DNA of 64,000 nt from Mycobacterium sp. JS623 (GCF_000328565.1 NC_019966.1:434001-498000), one strand, 5' to 3'. Shown: positions 41,279 through 50,679, numbered from the stretch's first letter. Notes: generated by a model not told the origin, from the letters alone. Numbers and translations are program-made.

Positions 41279-42787
41279 ATGGTGCGCAAATCCCTGGCGG
41301 TGCTGACGGTGGTTCTTGCCGTCGTGGCGCTGGGTGGCTGCAGTCGTAGCACCCGCCCGCAGCAAGCGCAGCCGACCAGCACCCAGACCACCCCGGCCAC
41401 TCCCGCCACAGACTTGGCTTCGACGCTGCAGAAGCGAATGACCGCCGACGCGATGATGGTGCACCTGAAGAAGTTGCAGGAGATCGCTGACGCCAACCAC
41501 GGCAATCGGGCCCTCGGCACGTCTGGCTACGACGCTAGCGTCGACTATGTAGTCAAAACGTTGCGGGACAAGGGTTTTGATGTGCAGACACCTGAGTTCG
41601 AGGTACGTCTTCCTTTTGCCGACCAGCCAGTGGTGACCGTCAGTGGCGACAAGGTCGCGGCCAAGCCGTTGGAATACACCAAGGGCACTCCGGCGGAGGG
41701 CGTATCTGGCCCGCTCGTCCCCGCCCGTCTGGACGACACCCCGGGCTGCACCGCCTCCGACTACGACGGCTTGCCGGTCGCCGGCGCCGTGGTGCTGGTG
41801 GACCGCGGCAAGTGTAAGTTCGGCGTCAAGCAGGCCGTCGCTGCAGAACGCGGTGCGGTGGCGCTGATCGTTGCCAACAACGAGGATGGCGATCAAATGG
41901 GCGGCACCCTCGGCGGGGGAACCGACGTCAAGATTCCGGTCATCAGCGTTACCAAGGCCACCGGCGAGCGACTGCGCGGTGCTCCGGGGCCCACCACCAT
42001 CAAGCTCAATGCCGGAGTGCGCGAGGAGCGCTCGCGCAACGTCATCGCCCAGACCAAGACCGGTTCCGCCGCGAACGTGGTCATGGTCGGCGCGCACCTC
42101 GACAGCGTGCCCGGCGGGCCGGGGATCAATGACAACGGCTCGGGTGTGGCGGCCGTTCTGGAAACCGCGTTGCAGCTTGGCAATTCACCCCAGGTGGCCA
42201 ACGCGGTGCGCTTCGGTTTCTTCGGCGCCGAGGAGGAGGGCCTTCTCGGGTCCAACAACTATGTGCAATCGCTGAATCAGGATGCGCTCAAAGACATTGC
42301 CCTGTTCCTCAACTTCGATATGCTCGGCTCGCCAAACCCGGCTTACTTCACCTACGACGGCGACCAGTCCATCAAGCTGAACGAAAACGACGGCGTACCG
42401 CGGGTGCCCGAGGGTTCGGCAGGCATTGAACGCACACTTGTCGCATACCTGAACGGCGCCGGAAAGCCGCCAGAGGACTATTCATTCGACGGGCGGTCCG
42501 ATTACGACGGTTTCACTAGGGCGGGCATACCGGCCGGCGGCATCTTCTCCGGGGCCGAGGAAAAGAAGACCGTCGAACAGGCCGAGCGGTGGGGTGGGCA
42601 GGCGGATGCGCCGTTCGACCCGAACTACCACAAGGCAACTGACACGCTGGACCACATCGACCGGACGGCACTCGAGATCAACGGAGGTGGGGTGGCATAC
42701 GCGGTGGGGCTGTATGCACAAGACCAAAGCGGCCGCAACGGCGTGCCCGTCCGGGACGACCGCACCCGACACGTCCTCGAATCATGA
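41279..42787 (+). CDS. lpqL: Lipoprotein aminopeptidase LpqL (M28)
   Basis: A 502-residue lipoprotein: signal peptide with lipobox ALGGC (lipidated Cys21), a PA-domain insertion near residues 140-250 and an M28 aminopeptidase domain. The two-zinc site is complete: H273 (GAHLDS), bridging D285 (INDNGSG), base E318 and ligand E319 (GAEEEG), D347 (NFDMLG), H451 (YHKATDT). It removes N-terminal residues of peptides outside the membrane. It overlaps the next paralogue by four bases. Confidence 0.94.
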   Translation: MVRKSLAVLTVVLAVVALGGCSRSTRPQQAQPTSTQTTPATPATDLASTLQKRMTADAMMVHLKKLQEIADANHGNRALGTSGYDASVDYVVKTLRDKGFDVQTPEFEVRLPFADQPVVTVSGDKVAAKPLEYTKGTPAEGVSGPLVPARLDDTPGCTASDYDGLPVAGAVVLVDRGKCKFGVKQAVAAERGAVALIVANNEDGDQMGGTLGGGTDVKIPVISVTKATGERLRGAPGPTTIKLNAGVREERSRNVIAQTKTGSAANVVMVGAHLDSVPGGPGINDNGSGVAAVLETALQLGNSPQVANAVRFGFFGAEEEGLLGSNNYVQSLNQDALKDIALFLNFDMLGSPNPAYFTYDGDQSIKLNENDGVPRVPEGSAGIERTLVAYLNGAGKPPEDYSFDGRSDYDGFTRAGIPAGGIFSGAEEKKTVEQAERWGGQADAPFDPNYHKATDTLDHIDRTALEINGGGVAYAVGLYAQDQSGRNGVPVRDDRTRHVLES

Positions 42788-44229
42788 GAGTTGTCGCCGC
42801 GGTCATGGCCATCGCGGTGACCGCGTTGGCATCGTGTTCGTCCACCGAATCTGCGCCGGCGCCCGACGTGGCTCACGAAGTCGCGGGCAAGGTCACCGCC
42901 GACGGGATGACAACACACCTTCGCAAGCTGCAGGAGATCGCCGACGCCAACCACGGCAGCCGAGCCGTGGGCACGCCGGGTTTCGACGCCACCGTGGACT
43001 ACGTCGTGAAGGTGTTGAAGGACAAGGGTTTCGACGTGCAAACCCCGGAGTTCGACACGCTTGACCGCACGGAAGGCGGCAACCCGACGCTGACAGTCGC
43101 CGGCCGCGGATATCACGTCGACCAGGCTTCGCTGCTCGTCGGCACCCCGCCGGGGGGACTCAACGCGATCACGGTGCGGCCGCAGAAGGTATCCGGCTGC
43201 AGCGCCGCCGACTACGGCACGGTGGCTGTGAGGGGCGCGATCGCCGTCGTCGATGACACGGGCTGCTCGGTGGGCGCCAAGCATAACGCCGCCGTGGCGA
43301 AGGGCGCAGTTGGGATGCTCGTCGTCAGCGCACCCGGAACTACCGGCCCCGCAGGCTTGTTCACGCCCGGCTACTACCAGCAGCTCACGATCCCGGTCGG
43401 GGTCATCGACAGAAATGCCGACGCAAACCTGCGGCGCACGACCGCGCCGGTGAAGCTGGTGCTGGACAGCAAGCCCGTCATGGTGAAGACACGAAACGTG
43501 GTGGCGCAGACCAAGGCCGGCGATAGCAAGAACATCGTGCTGGCAGGCGCACGCCTCGACAGCACACCGCGCAGTCCAGGCATCAACGACAACGGTTCGG
43601 GGGTGGCCGCGCTGCTGGAAACCGCGTCGGCCTTCGGCGCACAGCACAAGATCGCCAACGCGGTCCGGTTCGTCTTCTGGGGTTCCCTCGCGGAGGGTCC
43701 GGCGAAATACCTTGGCGCCCTTCCCCGAGACCAAGTCGACGATGTCGCGTTGTATCTCGGCGCTGATGCAATCGGCTCGTCGAATGCCGGATACTTCACC
43801 TATGACGGCGATCAGTCCGGTCAGCCCAACCCGGACATCCCGCCACAAGCCGTGCCCGCAGGATCGGCGGGAGTCGAGCGGACACTTGCGGGTTACCTCA
43901 ACCTCGGTGGCGTACGGCCGGCCGATATGCCACTGAGCAGAACCGCGGACTACGCCCCATTCCTGGCGGCGGGTGTCCCGATCGGCGGACTCACCGCTGG
44001 CACATCGCCACGGAAAACCGAAGTGCAGGCCCGGCTTTGGGGCGGCCAGGCGGGCATCGCGTTCGATCCGAACTACCACACGCCGCAGGACAACGTCGAC
44101 AACGTCGACCGCAAAGCGCTGGCGGTGATGGGGCAGGCACTCGCGTTCGCGATCGGCACCTACGCGCAGGCGATCGACGGCCCCAACGGTGTCCCGCCGC
44201 GGGACCAGCGGAACCGGAATACGCCTTAG
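42784..44229 (+). CDS. LpqL paralogue with degenerate M28 active site (predicted pseudoenzyme lipoprotein)
   Basis: A 481-residue lipoprotein (lipobox ALASC, Cys18) co-linear with LpqL over its whole length. Compared with LpqL the zinc ligand His is R257 (GARLDS), the general base Glu is L302 and the ligand Glu is A303 (GSLAEG). Bridging D269, D328 and H432 remain. With a ligand in each half and the base lost, peptidase activity is unlikely. The fold, PA domain and C-terminal repeat of GVPxRD are intact, so a binding role is possible. It arose by tandem duplication. Confidence 0.88.
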   Translation: MRVVAAVMAIAVTALASCSSTESAPAPDVAHEVAGKVTADGMTTHLRKLQEIADANHGSRAVGTPGFDATVDYVVKVLKDKGFDVQTPEFDTLDRTEGGNPTLTVAGRGYHVDQASLLVGTPPGGLNAITVRPQKVSGCSAADYGTVAVRGAIAVVDDTGCSVGAKHNAAVAKGAVGMLVVSAPGTTGPAGLFTPGYYQQLTIPVGVIDRNADANLRRTTAPVKLVLDSKPVMVKTRNVVAQTKAGDSKNIVLAGARLDSTPRSPGINDNGSGVAALLETASAFGAQHKIANAVRFVFWGSLAEGPAKYLGALPRDQVDDVALYLGADAIGSSNAGYFTYDGDQSGQPNPDIPPQAVPAGSAGVERTLAGYLNLGGVRPADMPLSRTADYAPFLAAGVPIGGLTAGTSPRKTEVQARLWGGQAGIAFDPNYHTPQDNVDNVDRKALAVMGQALAFAIGTYAQAIDGPNGVPPRDQRNRNTP

Positions 44230-44237
44230 TCTGCGCC

Positions 44238-45470
44238 TTAGGACCCAGCGCCCTTGAAGGTCTGCCACACGTTATGCCACGCGGCGTCGTTGGCCGGGTC
44301 GAGTTCGAGTAGCCGGTAGCCGGTCTCGAAGTACTCGGGCCGCACGATCGCGCTCCGCAAATTGTCCGGGATAAGTCGCTCTCTCACAAGAAGATCCGGC
44401 GTGATCGAATTCTGTGGCGGCTGATAACCGATCGCCGAGAAGTTTTCCATGGCGACCTCGGGCTCGAGCATGTGGTTGAGGAAAAGATGGGCGAGAACCG
44501 GGTTCTTGCCGCTTCGTGGCGTCACCAACATGTCGTTGTCAACCATGCCCTTGCCGTCCGTCGGGAACCAATATCGCAGGATCTCAGGGCCGGTCCCTTC
44601 TGGCAGATAGGACTGAGCGTTGATGACGTCGCCCGACCATATCTGCGCGAGACCGAGTTGGCCTGCAGGAAGCTCGCTGTACGCCGCGATCGTTACTTTG
44701 GGGGACGTCGCGGACACCAGCGCCTGAAGTTGCTCACCGATAACTCTCAAATCGGCAACCGATGACGTGTTGATATTTGTAATGCCTCGGCGCAGAAGCA
44801 CCATGGCCATCGCGGTATGCCAGTCGTCCAGCACCGCGGTCTTACCCCTGTACACCGGATCCCAGAGCGAGTCGTAGGGATTCGGCAGCGCGCCGATGTC
44901 GGTGGAGACCTGATCGGTCCGCCAGCCGATACCGGTGGTGTAGATGGTGTACGGCACCGTGTAGCGCGACTCCCGGTCGTACCAGGGGTCGGTAAAGCGC
45001 GGCCAGACGTTCGTGATGTTCGGGATGTAGGTATGGTTCAGCGGCCGCAGCAGGCCACCGGTCACCAGCCGGCTCATCTGGGTGTAGTTGGCGTTGTAGA
45101 CGTCGAAGTCGGCGCCGCTGCGCAGTTTGGTGGCGGCTTCGTCACTGTCGTCGAACGTCGTTATCTCGACCTTGGTCCGGTATCGATCCTCGAAAGCCTT
45201 GACCGCTTGTGGGCCGAGATAGTCCGGGTAGTTGTAGATCTTGAGCGTCGCGTCTTTCTCCGGCGCGAGCCCGTCGGCGATGGGTTTGTTGTCACCGGAA
45301 ATGGGCCAGGTGACCGGATTGTTGGGCGCGGCCAGCGTCACGCTCGGTCGCGGGGACGACGACGTAGCGTTCTTCGAGCAGGCCGGCAGGATTCCGCCGA
45401 GGGCGGGGACGCTCGCGGCGAGAAATGCGGCGCGCGTCAGGAATTGGCGTCGGGTGGTGGACTTTGGCAT
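44238..45470 (-). CDS. Spermidine/putrescine-type ABC substrate-binding protein
   Basis: A 410-residue periplasmic binding protein of the PotD/PotF group. The N-terminus has a Tat motif TTRRQFLTRAAFLAAS with a lipobox-like ILPAC near residue 28. LKIYNYPDYLGPQAVKAFEDRY near residue 78 and the segment RFTDPWYD are typical. No permease or ATPase gene is nearby, so it is an orphan component. ATG at 45470 gives the Tat signal; an earlier in-frame start would only add noise. Confidence 0.85.
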   Translation of the reverse strand: MPKSTTRRQFLTRAAFLAASVPALGGILPACSKNATSSSPRPSVTLAAPNNPVTWPISGDNKPIADGLAPEKDATLKIYNYPDYLGPQAVKAFEDRYRTKVEITTFDDSDEAATKLRSGADFDVYNANYTQMSRLVTGGLLRPLNHTYIPNITNVWPRFTDPWYDRESRYTVPYTIYTTGIGWRTDQVSTDIGALPNPYDSLWDPVYRGKTAVLDDWHTAMAMVLLRRGITNINTSSVADLRVIGEQLQALVSATSPKVTIAAYSELPAGQLGLAQIWSGDVINAQSYLPEGTGPEILRYWFPTDGKGMVDNDMLVTPRSGKNPVLAHLFLNHMLEPEVAMENFSAIGYQPPQNSITPDLLVRERLIPDNLRSAIVRPEYFETGYRLLELDPANDAAWHNVWQTFKGAGS

Positions 45471-45565
45471 GTGGGGCCTTCCCGCGGGACCGTTTTCGGA
45501 GCGTAACAGCACCCTGAACTGCCAGTCCGGCCAGAAGTTGCGCCGCGTCGGGCAGAATCCTGAAG

Positions 45566-46849
45566 ATGGCGTGGGACTTCTCTACCGAACCGGAATTTCA
45601 GAAGAAGCTCGACTGGGTCGAGGAGTTCTGTCGGGAAGAGGTAGAGCCCCTGGAGTATGTGTTCCCCTACGCGGTTCGATCGCCTGATCCCCACGTCAAG
45701 GCCTACGTCCGCGACCTGCAGCAGCAGGTCAAGGACCAGGGGCTGTGGGCGATCTTCCTCGACAAGGACCTTGGCGGCCCGGGCTTCGGTCAGCTCAAGC
45801 TGGCACTGCTGAACGAGGTCATCGGCCGTTATCAAGGGGCTCCGCAGATGTTCGGCGCGGCCGCCCCCGATACCGGAAACATGGAGATGCTCGCTGCCTT
45901 CGGCACCGAGGAACAGAAACGGCGGTGGTTGGAGCCGCTGCTGAACCAGGACATCTTCTCCGCGTACTCGATGACCGAACCGCAGGGTGGCTCCGACCCC
46001 AATCTCTTCAAGACCCATGCCGTGCGCGACGGTGACGAATGGTTGATCAACGGCGAGAAGTGGTTCACCTCAGCAGGTCGTGTCGCCGACATCCTGTTCG
46101 TGATGTGTACCAACGGCATGTTCGTGGTTCCGCGCAAGACCCCGGGTGTGGAGATTCAGCCGGAACCCCGCAACCACAACCACATCATCTACCGCGATGT
46201 GCGGGTTCCACTCGACCATCTCCTCGGACCTGAGAACGGCGCAAAGACCCTCGCGCAGCGCCGACTTGGCGGCGGCCGCATCCACCACGCAATGCGCACC
46301 ATCGCCCAGTGCAAGCTCGCGTTCGACATGATGTGCGAGCGGGCGCTGTCGCGCGAGTCGCACGGCAAGGTCATCGCCGAGCACCAGATGGTGCAGGAAA
46401 AGATCGCCGACTGCTACGCCGCTATCCGGATGCTGCGGTTGTTGGTGCTCGAAACCGCTTGGAAGATCGACAATTCCAGCACCAAAGACGCGCGCACCGA
46501 CATCGCAACCGTCAAGTTCACCATGGCCAAGGTGTTGAGAGACGTGTCGTTCAACGCACTGCACATCCTCGGCTCACTCGGCACGACGGACCTCACCCCG
46601 CTGCAGGCGATGTACGCGAGCGCGCCGACGATGGGTCTCGCGGACGGCGCCGACGAGGTGCACAAGGCTACCGTCGCGCGCCGTGTGCTGCGCGACTACC
46701 AGCCGCAGCAGCACCCGTACTGGCCGACGGAATACATCCCTGCCAAGCGCGAGGCCGCGTGGGCGAAGTTCGAGCCCAAGTTTGAAGCCGACCCCGAATT
46801 GCGCGCTGCGGCGCAGGGTTACAAGAAGTACTTTTCGCGACGGCGCTGA
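45566..46849 (+). CDS. Acyl-CoA dehydrogenase
   Basis: A 427-residue FAD flavoprotein catalysing alpha-beta dehydrogenation of acyl-CoA. FAD/acyl segments are YSMTEPQGGSDP near residue 134, GEKWFTSAGR near 164, RRLGGGRIHHAMRTIAQC near 232 and ILGSLGTTDLTPL near 333. The sequence is closest in type to the ACAD10/11 (long-chain or hydroxylated acyl) group. The C-terminal DGADEVHKATVARRVLRDY is conserved there. It is divergent from the PotD-like gene. Confidence 0.92.
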   Translation: MAWDFSTEPEFQKKLDWVEEFCREEVEPLEYVFPYAVRSPDPHVKAYVRDLQQQVKDQGLWAIFLDKDLGGPGFGQLKLALLNEVIGRYQGAPQMFGAAAPDTGNMEMLAAFGTEEQKRRWLEPLLNQDIFSAYSMTEPQGGSDPNLFKTHAVRDGDEWLINGEKWFTSAGRVADILFVMCTNGMFVVPRKTPGVEIQPEPRNHNHIIYRDVRVPLDHLLGPENGAKTLAQRRLGGGRIHHAMRTIAQCKLAFDMMCERALSRESHGKVIAEHQMVQEKIADCYAAIRMLRLLVLETAWKIDNSSTKDARTDIATVKFTMAKVLRDVSFNALHILGSLGTTDLTPLQAMYASAPTMGLADGADEVHKATVARRVLRDYQPQQHPYWPTEYIPAKREAAWAKFEPKFEADPELRAAAQGYKKYFSRRR

Positions 46850-46961
46850 GAGTGACGGTCCGTCGATCAAGCTACGGCCCATCCAACTCCCGAGAAACCC
46901 GCCCACGTCTGCCCTTCGCCTGAGATGAGTTCGGTCATGCTTGCTCCAGATACACAGAAAA

Positions 46962-46985
46962 CCCCCGGCCAGTACTGGCCGAGGG
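46962..46985 (-). terminator. Intrinsic terminator downstream of the xanthine/uracil permease
   Basis: A perfect GGCCAGTACTGGCC core extended by CCC/GGG on the outside forms a strong hairpin; on the minus strand it is followed by GTTTTCTG. It lies about 92 bp after the permease stop, between two convergent genes. The remaining 227-bp interval 46850-47076 shows nothing else. Confidence 0.6.
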
Positions 46986-47076
46986 CACCAAAAAGGCCGC
47001 GAGGTCATACACCTCACAGCCGTCGCGAGCATATCAAAGCTTGTCAAGACCGACGCCGCACATCACGCGGTCGCGG

Positions 47077-48363
47077 CTACATGCGTGAGAACCTCTCGCG
47101 GTCGCTCTGCATTGCTCGAGCCGTCCTGAAGCCCAGCAACCGCATTCCGTGGTAGACCACCAGTGCGGCGATCGAGCCGAGCGCGATACCGGTGAACGTC
47201 AGATCGCCTGCCTGCCAGGTGAAGTCGGCGATGCCAATGATCAGCGGGATGGCTGCGGTCATCTGGTTCAGTGGCTTGGAGAAGTCGACGTCGTTGGTCA
47301 GCCAGATCCGCACGCCCAGGACGCCGACCAACCCGTACAACACGACCGTCGCACCGCCGAGCACACCCGGCGGAATCGCCGAGATCGCCGCACCGACCTT
47401 GGGGCACAACGATAATGAGATCGCTACCGCCGCGGCGACCCAATATGCCGCCGTCGAGTACACCCGCGTCGCCGCCATCACGCCGATGTTCTCGGCATAG
47501 GTGGTGGTCGCCGACCCACCGCCGAATCCCGCCAGCGTCGTCGCCACCCCATCGGCGGCCAGCGCGCGCCCCATCACCGGGTCGACGTCCATACCCGTCA
47601 TCTGGCCCACCGACTTGACGTGCCCGATGTTCTCGGCCACCAGGGCAATGACTGCGGGCAGAAACATCGGCAAGACCGCCAGAGTGAAAGTCGGCGTGTG
47701 GAATTCGGGCAAACCCACCCACGACGCGGCCTTGATCGCCGAGGTGTCCACCTCGCCGAGGATCAATGCCAGCAGGTAGCCGACGACGACGGCGACGAAG
47801 ATCGCCAATCTGCCGATGATGCCGCGGAAGAACGCCAGCGTCGAGACGAGCACCACCAGCGTCACCAGTCCGACCACCGGACCCTTCTCGAAGTTCGACT
47901 TCGCAGCGGGCGCGAGGTTGAAACCGATCAGCGCGACGATCGCGCCCGTCACGACTGGCGGCAGCGTGACATCGATCCAGTGAGTGCCGACCAGATGCAC
48001 GACCGCGCCGATGATGATCAGCACGACACCGACCGCGACCAGACCGCCGAGCGCGCTTCCGGTCCCGTGCGACGCCACCGCGGCCGTCACAGGCGCGATC
48101 ACCGAGAAGCTCGAGCCCAGATAGCTCGGTAACCGGTTGCCGGTGATGAGTAGGAACATCACGGTGCCGACGCCGGAGAACAACAACGTGGTGGCGGGCG
48201 GGAAACCGGTGAGTACGGGAACGAGGAACGTGGCGCCGAACATCGCCACCACATGCTGAGCGCCGAGCCCGATGGTCCGGGCCCAGCTCAGCCGCTCATC
48301 GGGCGCGACGACGAAGTCGGGGTCGGCCTGCGTCTCGACGTGTTTCCAAGTCAGCGGGATCAC
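47077..48363 (-). CDS. Uracil/xanthine permease (NCS2 family)
   Basis: A 428-residue transporter with about 14 helices of the NCS2 family (UraA/XanQ). The conserved elements are GLGAQHVVAMFGATFLVP near residue 32, FxGFNxAPA-like LIGFNLAPAAKSNF near 146 and GFGGGSATTTYAENIGVMA near 282 (the substrate site TxxENxG). It imports nucleobases with protons. The upstream interval to 48441 holds a SnoaL-like gene on the other strand. Confidence 0.92.
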   Translation of the reverse strand: MIPLTWKHVETQADPDFVVAPDERLSWARTIGLGAQHVVAMFGATFLVPVLTGFPPATTLLFSGVGTVMFLLITGNRLPSYLGSSFSVIAPVTAAVASHGTGSALGGLVAVGVVLIIIGAVVHLVGTHWIDVTLPPVVTGAIVALIGFNLAPAAKSNFEKGPVVGLVTLVVLVSTLAFFRGIIGRLAIFVAVVVGYLLALILGEVDTSAIKAASWVGLPEFHTPTFTLAVLPMFLPAVIALVAENIGHVKSVGQMTGMDVDPVMGRALAADGVATTLAGFGGGSATTTYAENIGVMAATRVYSTAAYWVAAAVAISLSLCPKVGAAISAIPPGVLGGATVVLYGLVGVLGVRIWLTNDVDFSKPLNQMTAAIPLIIGIADFTWQAGDLTFTGIALGSIAALVVYHGMRLLGFRTARAMQSDRERFSRM

Positions 48364-48441
48364 GATGTCTGACTACACACGATGTGCCGCCGTGCCGCAC
48401 GTTGATCGGAGTATCGTCGGCGTATCTCGGGGGAGGTAGCC

Positions 48442-48867
48442 ATGTCGATTGAGGACAACAAGGATCTGGTCCGTCGGTTCTACCGAGAGATAGACGCGGG
48501 CAACATCGATGCACTGGACGAACTGGTGGCCGAGGATTACCTGGACCATTCACCGCCGCCGTTCCCCGGCCTCGACGCTTCCGGGCGCGACGGGCTCAAG
48601 CAAGCCTTCCGGCTGTTCTGGGAGGCTACGCCCGGCACCCATGACATCGAGGACCAGATCGCCGAAGGCGACAAGGTGGTGACAAGGCTGACCGCCCGCG
48701 GGACCCACATTGGCGAGCTTCCCGGCATCCCCGCGACTGGCAACGAGATGTGCATGACGGCCACGGTGATTCACCGCATCGCCAACGGCCGGCTAGTCGA
48801 GAAATGGTCCGATAAGGACGTGCTCGCGATGCTGCAGCAGCTGAACGTCATTCCGCCGCTGCACTAG
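48442..48867 (+). CDS. SnoaL-like polyketide cyclase/ester cyclase family protein
   Basis: A 141-residue NTF2-fold protein with the SnoaL pattern EDNKDLVRRFYREIDAGNIDALDELVAEDYLDH at the start and GDKVVTRLTARGTHIGELPGIPATGNE near residue 75. It starts with a strong GGGGGAGG ribosome site. The substrate is unknown; such proteins are common in mycobacteria. Its stop overlaps the permease gene's stop by four bases. Confidence 0.87.
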   Translation: MSIEDNKDLVRRFYREIDAGNIDALDELVAEDYLDHSPPPFPGLDASGRDGLKQAFRLFWEATPGTHDIEDQIAEGDKVVTRLTARGTHIGELPGIPATGNEMCMTATVIHRIANGRLVEKWSDKDVLAMLQQLNVIPPLH

Positions 48868-50150
48868 TCGCCGAACGCGGGACCCGATTTGGCCGCGCGC
48901 GACCTGGTCACGACGTAGGCCACTGCGCCGACCGCCACCACTGCAGCGCCCACCAGCACAGAGGAGACCGGCAGCAGGACGGCCAGCACCACACAGCCGA
49001 CCAGGCCGATGACGGGAATCACCCTGCGACGCAAAGCTTCATGTCGCCGGCCTTCCGACTCCAGCGTGAATGCCGAGGCGTTGGCGATCGCGTAGTACAG
49101 CAGCACCGCGAACGACGAGAAGCCGATCGCACCCCGCACATCGACAAGCGCCGCCACGGCGGCGACGACTACTCCGACCACGACCTCGGCCCGATATGGG
49201 CTCTTGAACCGCGGATGCACCGCGGCCAAGGCGTGCGGCAGATGCCGGTCGCGTGACATCGCCAGCGTGGTTCGGGAGACGCCGAGAATCAAGGCCAGCA
49301 GCGAACCCAGCGCGGCGACAGCGGCCCCGGCCCGAACTACCGGCTCCATCCCCGCGAAGCCAGCGGCACGCACGGCGTCGGCCAGTGGAGCGCTCGCCGA
49401 AGCCAATGCGGGACCGCCCAATTCGCTCAGCACGGCGATCGCCACCACCGCGTAAACCACCAGCGCGATGCCAAGCGCGATCGGGATGGCCCGCGGAATG
49501 GTGCGGGCCGGGTCGCGAACCTCTTCGCCGAGCGTCGCGATCCTGGCGTAGCCCGCGAACGCAAAGAACAGCAGCCCCGCGGCCTGCAGCACGCCGCGCA
49601 CGCCCGCGTCGCCGCCGAGCATCAACCGTGAACCGTCCACATCGCCGAACCCGAGTACGACGACCACCACCGCCGCAAGGACCGCCAGCACCGACGCGAC
49701 GATCACCCGGGTCAGCAGCGACGACTTCTGGATACCGCGATAGTTCACCACGGTGAGCGCGATGACTGCGGCCACCGCCACTGCGTGCGCCTGGGCCGGC
49801 CACACGTAGAAGCCGACGGTCAATGCCATCGCCGCACACGATGCCGTCTTGCCGACGACGAAGCTCCATCCGGCGGTGTAGCCCCAGAATTCGCCGAGGC
49901 GTTCGCGGCCGTACACGTAGGTGCCGCCCGACCGGGGATACAGCGCGGCCAGCCGTGCCGACGACGTTGCATTGCAGTAGGCGACGACGGCGGCGACCGC
50001 CAATCCGATGAGCAGGCCCGAGCCCGCAGCAGCCGCGGCGGGGGCCAGTGCGACGAAGATGCCCGCGCCGACCATCGAGCCGAGGCCGATGATGACGGCG
50101 TCGAAAGTGCCGAGCCGCCGCTGCAGTGCAGGGCCGTGCGGCGTGCTCAC
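48864..50150 (-). CDS. APC-family amino acid permease
   Basis: A 428-residue transporter with about 12 helices. The APC signature GLGSMVGAGIFVALAP near residue 20 (GSMVGAGIF) is intact, followed by YPRSGGTYVY near 68 and the EVRDPARTIPRAI segment near 218. The start chosen is GTG at 50150 (STPHGPALQRRLG); the 26 residues upstream in the same frame lack hydrophobic character. The substrate is not determined. Confidence 0.86.
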   Translation of the reverse strand: MSTPHGPALQRRLGTFDAVIIGLGSMVGAGIFVALAPAAAAAGSGLLIGLAVAAVVAYCNATSSARLAALYPRSGGTYVYGRERLGEFWGYTAGWSFVVGKTASCAAMALTVGFYVWPAQAHAVAVAAVIALTVVNYRGIQKSSLLTRVIVASVLAVLAAVVVVVLGFGDVDGSRLMLGGDAGVRGVLQAAGLLFFAFAGYARIATLGEEVRDPARTIPRAIPIALGIALVVYAVVAIAVLSELGGPALASASAPLADAVRAAGFAGMEPVVRAGAAVAALGSLLALILGVSRTTLAMSRDRHLPHALAAVHPRFKSPYRAEVVVGVVVAAVAALVDVRGAIGFSSFAVLLYYAIANASAFTLESEGRRHEALRRRVIPVIGLVGCVVLAVLLPVSSVLVGAAVVAVGAVAYVVTRSRAAKSGPAFGD

Positions 50151-50166
50151 GCCTGCGAATGCTACG

Positions 50167-50508
50167 TCAGGAAACCGGGTCTTTGCCGAACACCGATTCG
50201 CGACCCCAAAGGGTTGCCGCCACGGCAACCACAGCGACGAGAACGATTGACCCGATCGCCACCAGCGGAATGGTCCACAGCCGGCGGATGAGTAGCGCCG
50301 TTTCGCAATGATCGACGTAGTTGTCCGTCCCGGCCGCAGACGCCGCCTGGCTCAGATCGGTGAGGTATCCCGTTCCGCACTTGATCTGAAATCCGTATTG
50401 GTCGAACGAGTCGAGGAAGACGGGGAAATTCAGTGCCAACAGTCCGACGATGATGAGGGAGAAAGCGACGATGCCGATGTAGAACGCGCGATGGTGGTAG
50501 TGATGCAA
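50167..50508 (-). CDS. Small membrane protein of unknown function
   Basis: A 113-residue protein with a His-rich start (MHHYHHRAF), two membrane helices (about 9-30 and 78-100) and two cysteines in the loop (IKCGTG, DHCETA) that could pair outside. The start is TTG at 50508 with GGGGAA upstream. It lies between the APC gene and a 50-residue membrane ORF on the same strand. Confidence 0.6.
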   Translation of the reverse strand: MHHYHHRAFYIGIVAFSLIIVGLLALNFPVFLDSFDQYGFQIKCGTGYLTDLSQAASAAGTDNYVDHCETALLIRRLWTIPLVAIGSIVLVAVVAVAATLWGRESVFGKDPVS

Positions 50509-50520
50509 AGGGTTCCCCGT

Positions 50521-50673
50521 TCAGGTCATGCAGACGTCTGCGAACAGCAGTACCGGCCAGGACACGATCGACCCCAGGTACGAGACCAGGTACGGAGTGC
50601 CAAGCACTACCGCGACGACGATCAATCCACCTATCGTCACCTGGAATCCCAACCGTCGCGGCGCGTCGAGCAC
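50521..50673 (-). CDS. 50-residue single-pass membrane protein (small ORF)
   Basis: A small ORF read directly from the sequence: GTG at 50673 to TGA at 50521, encoding 50 residues with a short basic start (LDAPRRLGF), a strong helix VTIGGLIVVAVVLGTPYLV and a C-terminal hydrophobic stretch ending in DVCMT. A TAACAT -10 box ends six bases before the GTG, so the mRNA should be leaderless. It precedes the 113-residue membrane protein by 12 bases on the same strand. Function unknown. Confidence 0.6.
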   Translation of the reverse strand: MLDAPRRLGFQVTIGGLIVVAVVLGTPYLVSYLGSIVSWPVLLFADVCMT

Positions 50674-50679
50674 GGCACT

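Noticed and set aside
42625..44268. 547-codon minus-strand frame opposite the LpqL paralogue
   Set aside because: Antisense reading of a gene with lipobox and co-linear LpqL match; composition is noise.
46962..46985. Hairpin considered as a plus-strand terminator of the acyl-CoA dehydrogenase
   Set aside because: The plus strand has no T-run after the stem (it reads CACCAAAAA); the T-run is on the minus strand, so it is assigned to the permease.
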